A model generated the notes under the pieces. The model was not told the origin of the DNA and searched no databases. It was given only the letters and a program-made list of their open reading frames with translations. A program made the position numbers and the translations under genes. Shown piece by piece: positions 1 to 10,920 of a stretch of DNA of 64,000 nucleotides (positions within the stretch are counted from its first letter, which is position 1; every line of letters starts with the position of its first letter). Source of the stretch: Tolypocladium sp. Sup5 PDA-1 (lineage: Eukaryota; Ascomycota; Sordariomycetes; Hypocreales; Ophiocordycipitaceae). The DNA lies in contig JPHH03000054.1 in assembly GCA_000750105.3 (NCBI GenBank), positions 1-64,000 on the forward strand. Reading direction: 5' to 3'.

Positions 1-3000
1 TACTATAACCTTATAGGGTAGGTTAAGGTTAAACTAGTACCTAAGCTATCGATAAGGGCGATAATTAAGTTCGCGCTATCTATCGTCTATAAGTATAGTA
101 TTATAGTATAAGCTATTATAGATAGGGGGCCTAAGATAAAGTTAAACTTTAGGACTATCCTTAAGGGCCTTAATATAAAGGTTATCCTAATCTCGGCGTA
201 TAATCCTAAAGTAAACTTATAAGTTAAGGTTAGGCACTAGATTTTAATCTCTTCTATAGCTAAAATAGTCGCGATATAAAGGTAAAAGGGGAAATAGCTT
301 CGTTTACTTAATTAGGTAGTCCTCGCTAACCGTATAGTAGTCCGCTACTTATATAGAATGTCCCCCTTTTACCTAATATATAGATAGGAGCTAATTTTAC
401 TACTAGAAGTAGAAAATCCTATATAGCATCTTATTAACTAAGATAAGGTTATATTATTAATAGATCTCTTTAAAGTACGTATATAGATATTAGCCCGCAA
501 GGCTAAAGATATCGAAAAGGCCCGTATAAAAGTAATAGCCTTCTATAAGTAGCTCGTAGACTAGACTAATAAGTAGAATTATTATACTATTAGAAAAGAC
601 GCCTTAAACCTAAGGGACCTTATCCTAGTATATAATATAAAGAGATTAAATAATCTCTTACGAGTAATAAAGCTATAGATACGCTAGACTAGCCCCTTTT
701 ATATTATATCTCGAGCCCCTTTTTCTAGCGCGTATAGACTATAGACGCTTAATAAGATTAAACTTAATAAAATAATTATAGGGGAATATATTAAGAAGTT
801 TATTAAAGGGCTTAATAGCTAGTAGTCGTTAGATATAGATAATTAGCTATTATAGGATAAACTCGCTATATTAGTAAGGACCCCCTAAGAGAGTAATTAG
901 ACTATAGTTAATAACTTACTTATAACCCTAGCTTAAGAAGGGTTAGATAAGATAGTCTTACGAAGCGCTAGTTATACGATAGCGCTAGATAACGATTTTC
1001 CCTTAGAAGATAATAATAAAGATAAAGATAAGGGCGTTAAAAAGACTTAGGGAGGTAAAGACTAACTCGCCCCTTCTTATAAAGGACCTCGCTAGTTACT
1101 AGAAGTATAGCTCCTATAACTAACTTAAACTAAGAAAGATAAGTACGACGCTATCGAACTCTAGCGTATTTACTTATTACTAAAAGAGAGACGGCTACGC
1201 TAGCTTTATTCCTAAGGTTTCCGCTAGAGCCTAGTTCCCGTAGTTAAGGAGGAGGTAGCTAGTACCGCAAGGACGTCGCCGCGTCTACTATAGGAATAGG
1301 TATACTATAATAGATAATAGCGAACCTTAGAAGGTAGAAAAAGGATAAGTAAAAATCTTTATAAGTAACTAACCCTCGACGATAGTAAGACGAGAGTTAG
1401 GGGGTAATAGATAACTATTACTATAAGACTATTACTACCTCTACTATAGAAATAACTATATTATAATAGATAGTAATAAGTATTAAAAGATAATTAAGGA
1501 GGTTTTTTACTTACTTATTTACTAATAAAATTATAATAGACTATTAATACTAGTTAAAATCTACCTTTAAACTATATACCTTAGCTATTTACTTAAGAGT
1601 CTTCTAGATATTCCTAGTATTCCTTAATAAATTACCCTAGCTCGAGGTACTAGAGCTCGTCCTAACTAGCCTAGCTTACTCTAGTACTTTATAATTATAA
1701 CGAGGATTAAATAGATAAGGATAATAGTATAGGACTCGAGGGGTATTAGCTGCGTTTACGAATTCCTTAATAACCTATAGAATTACCTAGCTTACCTTTT
1801 CCCTTATAAACGAGGCTCTTAAGTAATATATATCCTTACGAGATATAGGGGCATAACTATAATAATATCGCTACTTATATATAGTTATCTACGTAAAATA
1901 TTATATATAATTTATATAAGAGCCCCCTATAACGCCCTTTATAGATATATATTCGTAGAAGGGGTATATAATATATTCCCGCGCGGATATCGCCGAAGAG
2001 GACTAGGCCTAGATATAGCCTCTATAATAGGCGTAGTTACGTAAGCTAAAGGAAGTAATAACGAGCGCGGTAATATATTCTTAATAATTAAATAACTACC
2101 TAAAGAAGTATCTTATAGGATATGCTATTTCTATAGGGATATAAACTTAGCGAGAGATAAGATCGCGTCCCTTAAGGGACTTCTAGAAAGACTTACTAGA
2201 GTATTTCTCGATAAAGTAAGTAAATAGGGTTATATCCCTAGTATTATAGCGAATCCCGTAAAGAGCGTATTCTAGCTATACTTCGCGAAAAGCTACTTTA
2301 ACGAAGATCAGGAGGTTAAGGTAACTAATATTATTACCGCTAAGTACCTAAGTCTCGATATAGCTATAAGTCTAAGAAGAGACTATAGTTAGTAAAGGAA
2401 AGGCTATAATAGATAGTACTACCTTACTCTACGATAATCGTTATTAAGCTTTATTAATAAAGAGGTATAACCTCGCTAAGATATACGCGATATAAGAGAA
2501 AGCTATATTATAGGAAGCTTCTTTATTATAAGAGCCTAGTAGTCTAGCAATTCGTCGCGGTCCTTAGCCTATAGCTTCTCGAAGTTAACTATAAGGTTAG
2601 CTATAATAGAAGAGTTAATAAAGATATAAAAAAGGAAGAAGTTAAAAGTATAAGGAAAAGAAGAAGCGTGCTATTTATTAATAAGGCCTAGAGGAAGAAG
2701 GGGGGGGTATTATTAGGGTATAAATATAAAGAAAATACTTAGCGCCTTAATATTAGATAAAGACTAGTAAATTATATACTTAAAAGTTATAGGGCTAGGA
2801 GAAAATTCTCTCTACGCGATAAATAAATAGTAAGAAAGGACTCCTACTATAGGAGAAATAGCATAGGCTTTACACCTACGCTTAGTAAGGATATAGGAGA
2901 TATAATATAAGCTAATAGAGAAGCTACTTAAAAATCTATAGTTATTATAGGAGAAGCTATATAAAAACTTATACTAACTAGACCTAAGCTACTTAAGTAT

Positions 3001-6000
3001 ATATTAACTACCCTTATTTTTAAGTAAAGACTAGTAAGCTAGCTATAGGACTCCCTAAGATAAGATAAGAGCGAGCTCGTTTCTTAATAAGTAATATATA
3101 CTTTATATCTTATAAATACTCTTCTTCCGTAGCTATTACTAAAGAGTTAAGTACTTTACCTTATAAATAGCGTTTATAAACTACTTTAATCTCCCTCTTA
3201 TATTACTTTATAAGCTTCCCTCCCTTATAATATTTAGAAGTATGCTATTTTATTATAAAAAACGAGCTTACTATTAATAAACTCTTTCTCCTTTCGTTAA
3301 TAACCTCTTATCTCGATAAGCGGTTAATAATATTAAAGATTAACCTTTCCTCTTAACTAGCCTACTCTCCTTAACTATAATATTTAAAACTAACTCTCCG
3401 CCTACTATTTTAAGTATAATATTACCTTATACTACGCCTAAACGATAGAGGTATAGTATAATATAGAGTATATTAGCTTAGTATAGTATAATACCCTTCC
3501 TATAGATAAGGCTATTTTCTTTCGCAAAAGTAAGCGTATATTAGATAGCTATATAGGATATATTATCCTAGAGGAAGGATAAGGGAGCTTTTATTAAGAA
3601 GATAAGCTAGAAGCTAGGGAGGTACTTGCTATTCTATATAAGGTATAGCCTACCTTTATTATAGCGCGAGAATATTAGCTATACGACCTGCTTTAAATCG
3701 ATAAGTATAAGATAAACTTTAATAATATATTATAAGCCTTCGCTTAGGTTAAAAGGTAGTTAAGGTTCCCCGAAGATAGGCGTTAGGGTAATTATCTTAT
3801 AGATATCTACTATTTTCTTATAGAAGCTAGTAATAAGGAATAGATATCGAACTTTACCGCGATCCTAATAATAAAGGCCCTTATAAGAGGGATCGAATAT
3901 ATTATAGCAATACCTAACGATATAATAATAGTTATAATAGAAGATAATAGCACTTTAACCTACGTAGGTAATAAGTAGGAATCGGATATCTTCTAGAAAT
4001 ACCCTAGTTTAGATATAAAGGTCGCTAGTAGCGATAGGATATTTAATAAACCCCTTTACGATAGATAATATAAGCGGCGCTTATATATAGGATTAATTAA
4101 CTTTATAAAGAAGATAAGTAATAGATATTACTAAGGAAGCTTCGTTTAGGATAAGAAGATAGGGAACCTTCTAGTATCAGACTTTATAAAGTAAGGAAAG
4201 AAGGCTAGACTTATAATAGTTATTAGGGTATAGTAATAGATCCTATATATAAACGACTACCCCTATAACTTTATATACTTCCTAACGCCTAGAAGTTCGT
4301 AGAACTAGTAATAGGAATATAGTTATATAGCTATAATAACCCTATAATATTAAGTCTATAGAATAGTTAGGTTATAGCTATAAGATATAAATCTAGCTAA
4401 ATATAGCTTTAGGATTTAGAAAGATATAACTTTCTTATAAGGCGAGGCTAACCTAGACTAGGAATAGCGTTTCTAAGATTAGGTAATATATTATAAGGGC
4501 TAAGGAAAGGATAGCTACGATACTCTCCTTAACTAAACGATCGACTTCCTTAAAAGTATTATAGCTAACGAGCTTAGAATTAGAGGAGGAAACGAGTTCT
4601 AGCTTAGGCACGACGAGGGCGCTACCTTCTAGTATTTTAATAATACTAAGGTATTGCTCGAAGCCCTATACTTCCCTTTTCTCTAAAATACCTTACTTAC
4701 TATAATTAAGGGCATATACCTATTCCCTAGGATACTAGTAGACGTAACTTATCCCTATAACTATATTATACTAGTAAGATATAGTTTAACTATAGTAATC
4801 GACCCCTTTTATTTTCTACCCTATAAGTAACCCTAGCGCGAAGATATATAATAGAAACTATCTCTCCCTTAGAGAGTTAAGAGGAATCGAATATAAAGGG
4901 AATAAGGTTACGTAGTAGTAAGAATATCGAGGAGACTTCCCTAGAGCCCTAAGGGACTAATTAATCTCGGAAGCCTAGAACTATAGCTAGTTCTATAGAC
5001 TCCTTAGCGCTTTACGTCTCCCCCTATAATACTATAGGGAAGCGTATTCGTATTATATAGGATACTAAGGATAAGCTCGAGCTAGGACCCCTTTAATAGA
5101 ATAACGCTAACTCTAAGAGCATGACCTTCTTTATCTCGAGAATAGATAGTACCTATAAGAGGAACCTCTAGCACGCCGACCCCTTAGCTAAGGTATCTTT
5201 AGATAAGTACCTATAACTTAGTTCGATAGATATACTAGGACCGCCTTAGTAATAAGTCTACTTAGGGCTTACTACTAAACTTAGACGTTAAACTAACCTA
5301 TGCCCTATTATACCTCTAGAACTCTCGCGCCTATAACTTAGTTCGATAGATATACCTAGACCGCTATAGTAATAAGTCCGCTTAGAGCTTACCGCTAACC
5401 TTATATACTAGATCGATCTACGCCCCGTTATACCTCTAAAGCTCTTGCTCTAGCGGGTTAGTTAGCTAGATATTAAGGGTAGAATATACTAACGATAAGT
5501 TCCGTTATAAGCGAGTTAAAGGGGAATAGATAGTCTTAAATAGCTCTAATAGGGGTAACGGCGATAATAAGCTATATATAATAGGTAAAGGCGGCCGTAC
5601 TATAACTATAGAGCTCATAGACGCGCTTAGTAAACTCTTTAAGAAATACGCTATAGTTCTATTCGTTAAGTTCGATAGAGGATATACTATATCTACCGCG
5701 CTAGGGCTTATCGACTATAACTCTTAGTAGCGTTTAGAAGACCGGCTACTACCGCTTACCTAGTCCCCTCGCCCTATAGCTAGGCCTTCTAGGGCTAAAC
5801 GCGCTATAAGGCGATAAGAAGAGAATATAGCGCGGATAGAACGTAAGAAGATCGAAAGGGACATAGACTAGCTATAGCTTAATATACCGCGAGCTAAGAG
5901 GACCTAATATCGCTAAATAGATAGTCCCTATATTCCTTTATTTCGTTTCGTTATTTCTTTTATCTATAGTTAGGGAGGTAATAGGATAGTTTAGTAAAGC

Positions 6001-6450
6001 TAGAGTTCGGGCTCGTTACTAGGATTGCCTGCGATTACGCGTTGCCTTTATACTTTATTTATATAAGGTCGTCTACTAGGGGCTACTCTTTCTTTCTTTT
6101 GCGTTTATAACCGCCTAAGGGTAGTCGGCGCCCGCGTAGGGAGGAGTTTATTAGGGTATTAGTGCAGACCCCTAACTAGAAAAACGGAAAATATAAAAAA
6201 GTAGAGGAATATTAGGACGCCTAGCGAGTCTATAGGTATAAGAGAGACGTCTATATCCCTATAAATAGATAGTCCCCTATACACGTATCGACGTAAGTTA
6301 TAACGTTTATAAGCTTTTGAGATTCTAATAATAAAAAATCCTAGTTAATTCCTCTTATATTTTTAAGATAGCTATAGTACTATCTCCTTACCTCTTTACC
6401 TTTAACTTATACGATATAAAGACCTATTTATATAGGCGCTGATTTATAGA
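1..6450. mobile_element. RIP-degraded transposable-element relic
   Basis: The whole block is AT-rich and almost devoid of CA and TG dinucleotides, while CG, TA and AG/CT persist. That is the footprint of RIP, which turns CpA into TpA on both strands. Long stretches still read like protein when the stops are read as former Gln (CAA/CAG) or Trp (TGG) codons. Examples are the frame with codons starting at 775 through about 1210, a frame around a surviving TGC at 2123, and a frame from about 3700 to 4900. Stops there are TAA or TAG, as expected when TG is absent. I see no clear terminal repeats, and the left end lies outside the window, so the element class (retroelement or DNA transposon) is not assigned. 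No functional gene is present. Confidence 0.85.
5210..5449 (+). repeat. 120-bp direct tandem repeat inside the RIP relic
   Basis: Two adjacent copies, 5210-5329 and 5330-5449, both begin with cctataacttagttcgatag and stay alignable over the full 120 bp. Weaker partial copies seem to flank them, for example near 5455-5490. Because 120 is a multiple of three, this may be a decayed 40-residue protein repeat of the element. Confidence 0.75.
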
Positions 6451-6476
6451 CTATACGCCGCTATGCTAATATTCTA

Positions 6477-6680
6477 ACTTACACGGAGACAGTCGCTCTA
6501 ACTTACACGGCAACGGTCGCTCCGACTTACACGGCAACGGTCGCTCCGACTTACACGGGGATACCCGTCTTGTCTTACGCGTCAAGCAGCGCACTGACTT
6601 ACACGACGACTCGTGTCACTGACTAATAGCTGACTTCTTGGGCAGGGACCGACTCTACGACTTACACGACGATCGTTGCA
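6477..6680. repeat. 24-bp tandem repeat with acttacacgg core
   Basis: The core acttacacgg starts at 6477, 6501, 6525 and 6549, an exact 24-bp period. Further degenerate units follow, with cores at 6597 and 6660. The array lies between the RIP-degraded block and the broken 3' end of the RraA-like gene. Unlike the block to its left it contains ordinary CA and TG dinucleotides. Confidence 0.85.
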
Positions 6681-6987
6681 CTCGGCCTTTGGTGTGTTCG
6701 TTCCCCCTCAACAAAATGCCTTGGTGCAGGGTCGTCCAGCTTCACGTACTTGACCGTGTAGGCGGGGCCGATGATTTTGGTAGGGCCGGCTTGGCGCTCT
6801 GGCGACCACATGGTGAGGCCGGAGAGGAATCCGCCGTTTGGGTACTTGAGCTTGCATAAAGCGTCTGAGACGTCGCATCTGCCAATGATGTCAGTCCATA
6901 AACAAGTTTGTGGCCGTGCCCAGTGCCTTTTACGTACGTGGTGTACTCTTGCAACGCCGCGACGATAGGATCGGAACACGCCGCCAT
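6662..6987 (-). pseudogene. truncated RraA-like aldolase/decarboxylase gene
   Basis: The model starts at ATG 6987 and has exon 1 6987-6938, a 59-nt GT-AG intron and exon 2 from 6878. The junction reads EYTT|CDVSDALCKL, followed by GGFLSGLTMWSPERQAG and KIIGPAYTVKYV, the N-terminal signature of fungal RraA-like proteins. These were once annotated as dimethylmenaquinone methyltransferases; bacterial relatives are 4-hydroxy-4-methyl-2-oxoglutarate aldolases or oxaloacetate decarboxylases. Family resemblance ends after DDPAP near 6717. The frame then runs into the 24-bp tandem repeat and stops at 6662. About two thirds of the usual protein is missing, including the active-site half, so it is probably nonfunctional. 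It is divergent from the dehydrogenase gene at 7369 and may once have been its cluster partner. Confidence 0.75.
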
Positions 6988-7368
6988 GGTGATGGTTTCA
7001 GTGGTTGAGGCGCTGAGTGGCTTTAGTTGAACGCTGTAATGCCTCGGAGTTGCCTCTTTGTAAAAACGAAATCTTTGTCGGAATATCTGTATTATAACAT
7101 GACCGGCCAATTTCTAGCAGTCATCCGATGACGGCGCGACTTACATGAGATGGGAAGTAGGTCCCCGCCGGAGCCGACTCGGTTTCCGACTCGGCGGGTT
7201 GCCGGGCAAAGGACCGTGGTGGGGCCGGCTGTGTTACCCGACTCGGCCACCCCAAGATCAACGAAGAAAGTGTAATCGATTCATTTAGTTATAAACTCCC
7301 CCCATAACATTTCTGAGCGGTGTTTAAGGAGGGAGTTTGCCACGGACAATAACACGGATATCTCAGCC
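6988..7368. promoter_or_regulatory. divergent intergenic region, no gene seen
   Basis: This is the roughly 380-bp space between the divergent truncated RraA-like gene and the D-hydroxyacid dehydrogenase. It holds GC-rich runs such as the ccgactcgg repeats at 7170-7250 but no coding signal. It may have been a shared promoter of the catabolic cluster, which is inference from orientation only. Confidence 0.35.
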
Positions 7369-8328
7369 ATGTCCACCAAGGCCGTCTTCGTCCTCGACCC
7401 CTACCACCAGGATGCAGTGGCTCTCCTGCAATCTACACCGGGATTGACTGTCATCCTACCCGACGACCCTAGAAAGTCGAAATGGCACACAGAGGCCGAT
7501 GGTATCTTGGTCCGCTCCGATACACGCCTGACAGCAGACGACTTCAAAGCCGCGTCCCGCCTACAAGTCGTCGTGAAGCAGGGCGTTGGCGTTGACAACA
7601 TCGACCTTGCCGCCGCAAAGGCCGCCGACGTCGCCGTCCACAACACCCCGGCCCTCAACTCGGAGGCCGTCGCGGAACTGACGCTCGCCCTGGCCTTATC
7701 TCTGAGTCGACGCGTGGCCGAAGTTGACCGTCGGATCAGAAGTGGCGAGAAGGTCATTCGTACCCAGACCTTGGGGATGAGTCTGTTCCGTAAGACGGTT
7801 GGAATCGTGGGAATGGGAAACATTGGACGTGTAGCAGCACGGAAGTGGATTGGAGCCTGTGAGGCCAGCATTATCGGCTATGAACCCGTCGCCCCTGAGG
7901 ATGCCTGGTCAGACATACCTCACAAGCGCGCGAGTTGCCTTGACGAGCTGCTCCGCGAATCCGACGTGGTGGCCCTACATGTGCCGCTCATGCCAACTAC
8001 AAGAGGCATGATCGGCGCACGGGAGTTGGGCTTGATGCGAGAGAATGCTATCCTTATCAACGCGGCTCGCGGCGGAGTCGTGGACGAGGACGCTTTACTG
8101 CAAGAGCTGCGACGAAAGGGCATTTGGGGTGCCGTGCTCGACGCAGTAGAGAAGGAGCCGCCTACACTGGAGCATTACAAAGAGTTGCTCGAGTTGGACA
8201 ATGTCATCATCACGCCTCACATTGGCGGTTCTACGATGGAGAATCAGAGTGAGAGCGGCAAGGCGGCTGCAAGTGCTGTCATCGCCGTGCTGCACGGGGA
8301 CAAGGAGGTCGGTGGGAAGGTCGTGTAA
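7369..8328 (+). CDS. D-isomer-specific 2-hydroxyacid dehydrogenase
   Basis: This intronless frame encodes 319 aa, the normal length for the family. Members reduce 2-keto acids or oxidise D-2-hydroxy acids with NAD(P)H; 3-phosphoglycerate, glyoxylate/hydroxypyruvate and phosphonate dehydrogenases are relatives. The Rossmann dinucleotide motif GIVGMGNIGR lies near residues 143-152. The substrate-loop Arg is in NAARGGVVDEDALL, the catalytic-relay Glu in DAVEKEPP and the catalytic His in TPHIGGST near residue 283. The canonical residues are therefore present and the gene looks functional. No targeting signal is apparent, so it is probably cytosolic. Neighbours with catabolic functions (RraA-like, MFS permease, amidohydrolase) suggest a role in aromatic or keto-acid breakdown rather than serine biosynthesis. 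The substrate cannot be read from the sequence. Confidence 0.9.
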   Translation: MSTKAVFVLDPYHQDAVALLQSTPGLTVILPDDPRKSKWHTEADGILVRSDTRLTADDFKAASRLQVVVKQGVGVDNIDLAAAKAADVAVHNTPALNSEAVAELTLALALSLSRRVAEVDRRIRSGEKVIRTQTLGMSLFRKTVGIVGMGNIGRVAARKWIGACEASIIGYEPVAPEDAWSDIPHKRASCLDELLRESDVVALHVPLMPTTRGMIGARELGLMRENAILINAARGGVVDEDALLQELRRKGIWGAVLDAVEKEPPTLEHYKELLELDNVIITPHIGGSTMENQSESGKAAASAVIAVLHGDKEVGGKVV

Positions 8329-8865
8329 ACCAAGAAGCCTGTCAGTACACGACATGATAGAGTTAATAGCCGCCGTGCGTTGAATTGAATCCCCTTTGTT
8401 CACGTACCCTTCCGTGCATCCGGAGCAGTAGCGAAATTTAGCAGCATCACCGTCGGGAACACACTCAAGACAATTGCCATTACAAACGTTCATCTCATAG
8501 GCCAATGGCCCTTTCTCAACCAGTGTCTACTGTCGATCATCACTTTGCCCGCGGGCTCCAGCCCCAGCAATAGCCATGCCCAGGCCTGGCTCCTCGACGA
8601 TCCGCCCCGGCGATTGACCGCGGCGAGTCTCCGGGCGCGTAAATCGAGACTCGATCAAGGTTGGCGCAGCCAACAACTTGCCGTCTGGTGGCAACTGCGA
8701 ATATCAAGAGACCCATAAAATGAATATCCCATTGCATACAATAACGAATCGAAGATCCCAGCCACTTGGCAATCTTCACCTTCGGCCTACTAGAATGCAG
8801 GACCCAATTTCGATGACATCGCCATTCACCCCTGAACAAAGTATATTGAGACACTCTCGCAAACC
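8329..8865. other. intergenic, no gene seen
   Basis: This is 3' flank of the dehydrogenase followed by sequence where the N-terminal part of the MFS permease would be expected. I could not find the first transmembrane segments in any frame, so they are probably deleted or decayed beyond recognition. Confidence 0.4.
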
Positions 8866-10114
8866 ATGATGCTGGCTTCATGTTTGGAGTGGATCGCATT
8901 TGGCGTCTGCGGATGGTCCGTAACAGACGACTGCGTCCAACTGTCTGGCGCTCTTGCGTGTCGAGTCTTTATCGGTGCTTTTGAAGGCCTCTTTGGCACT
9001 GGAATTTTTTATTGTCTCTCCTTGTGGTACCACCGAACGGAGATGGGTCGTCGCGTTTTCTGGTTCCTTGGTCCGACTTCGATCGCAGGGTACGTCCATG
9101 TGGTCATCGCATTTTACCGCGCAAGGTGCTTGCTGACACTCTTTCCAGTGCTTTCGGGGGAATTATCGCCTTTGAAGTTGGGCATGTTCACAGCAGCGTA
9201 CCCATCTGGAAGTGGCTCTTCCTCACCGAAGCGCTTCCCTGCTTGTTTCTCGGCCTCTTCTGCTTGTACTGGCTTCCTGATCGGCCACTATCCAACTCTC
9301 ACTTTTCGGGCATCAATCAGGACATTGCAGAAGCACGTCACAAGAACGAGTCGTTTGGCAAGGCCGGCAAGATTCAGAGAAAGCACGCCATCTAGACAAT
9401 CACGGACTGGAAGTTGCACGCGCAGTCAGCGATCTACCTGCCGACTGCCGCGCTGCTATCGTCCATCTCGGGCTTCTGCCAACCATCATTAGCAGTATGC
9501 TTGTACCCTTCCAGCAAAGTCAACCTGTTCTAACTTGTTTTTAGACCTAGGCTACGAGGCACCCACCATGGCCAACCTCATGTCAGCCCCGCCATACGTT
9601 GCGTCTTTGCCCTCATGTTCATCGTCTCATACTCTTCCAACCACTTCAAGGAGCGCGGTTGACACATCGCGGCCCTCGTAGTCGTCTCCCTCATTGCATA
9701 CGCCCTTCTCGCAACCCTCCCAGAGTCGCAGCTTCGCGGCAAATATGCCTGCGTCTGCATCGCCGTCGCCTGTGTCTACGCCACATATCCGCCATCGTAC
9801 GCCTGGGTTGCCAACAGCTTCGGCAATGAGACAAAGAGGGCTGTGGGGATGGACCTATACACGGCCGTGGGAAACATGGGCAGCTTTGGGGTTCATTTGT
9901 GTACCCCTCGTCGGATGCGCCGCAATTTCGGAAGGGCCATTTGGCGTGCATGGGGCTGGCGATTGCAACCGCTGTGCTGTCGCTGGCAAATAGCTTTGCG
10001 CTGAGGGCGATGAACAGTCATCGGGAGAGAAAGCATGGGAAGCCGGTTCCGGGTGCAAGTGTGGATGTCACGGAGCTGGCAGATCGCAGCTTCCAGTTTA
10101 GGTTAATCACATAG
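8866..10114 (+). pseudogene. MFS permease pseudogene (Dal5/anion:cation symporter type)
   Basis: Protein-level resemblance to fungal Dal5-like permeases runs through the stretch but changes frame. A recognisable block with GAFEGLFGTGIFYCL is followed by a GT-AG intron (9090-9148) that restores AGAFGGIIAFEVGHV. The next block ends in an in-frame TAG at 9393 just before TDWKLHAQSAIYLPTAALL. The next intron seems to have lost its GT donor. A frame change near 9597 leads into MFIVSYSSNHFKERG followed by TGA at 9660, where the family has Trp. A further frame change near 9895 leads into the C-terminus with YPSSDAPQFRKGHLA, ending at 10114. The first third is missing. At least one nonsense change looks like TGG to TGA, as RIP produces. 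It probably once imported the substrate of the neighbouring enzymes. Confidence 0.8.
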
Positions 10115-10920
10115 GCGAGCAGGGACAGGGGACTGGGCAGATAATACAAGTTGCTCCTAGTTCTTCTACTTCGTACTTTGTACACATGTAGTGTTCAGTT
10201 GGCAATGAATTTGGACTTTCGTCAGGTCGACACAGTGCATTGAAGTTGGACTGCCAGTTTACGACTGGTCCGTGAAAAAAGTAGTGTCCCTAGTAGCTGA
10301 ACTCGGTCGCCCGGATTTCTCCCTACGAAGCTTCATGCCGAGAACCAGCCCGAAAGGGTAAGGTGAAGCTAATAGACCGCGGGAAGGCGCCGGCGCTCCC
10401 GGCCGCCACCCGGCGCCATCTCCTAAGCGAGAATCTCTCAATTACACAATGAGACGTTTATTCATGACTTGCTCGATGTCAGGATTTGCAGGGAACATGA
10501 CACTTTCTTCAACTTCCACACCATGGCGAGGTTGGTGGCATGATATACCCAGGAGCAAACCTGGTCGAAGCCGAAGCTTCCCGAAAGAATCCCAGCTCCG
10601 TCTTTCAGTGTGGCGGTGAAAAATGTCTGTTCGTCTCCATACGGACGACTAGCGCGCGTTTATGAGCTCAGAGCCTTGACTTGTCCCGGACAATTACTCG
10701 TATTAATCAGTAGGCCTGATCCTAATGCCATAGCTTTGCCGACTCCGGCGTTTCCTAGTCTCAATGGGGAAACAACCTTGAAGGATGCGAAATTGTCCAA
10801 GCGGGCGGTCTGATCGGAGATAAAACTGAACTGATTCCCGTTGATGTCGAGTTGTCGCGCTACACAACGTCCCCCAGAGCCTGATGACAAGCCGCGGGCG
10901 CGCTCACGTGAAGGGTGACA
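10115..10920. other. intergenic, no gene seen
   Basis: About 800 bp lie between the permease relic and the amidohydrolase. I see no coding signal on either strand. A long antisense open frame that begins inside the amidohydrolase reaches into this stretch but has no recognisable domain. Confidence 0.4.

Noticed and set aside
1..6450. short repeats suggesting CRISPR or a prokaryotic element
   Set aside because: The window is clearly fungal nuclear DNA; repeats are tandem or RIP-derived without regular unique spacers.
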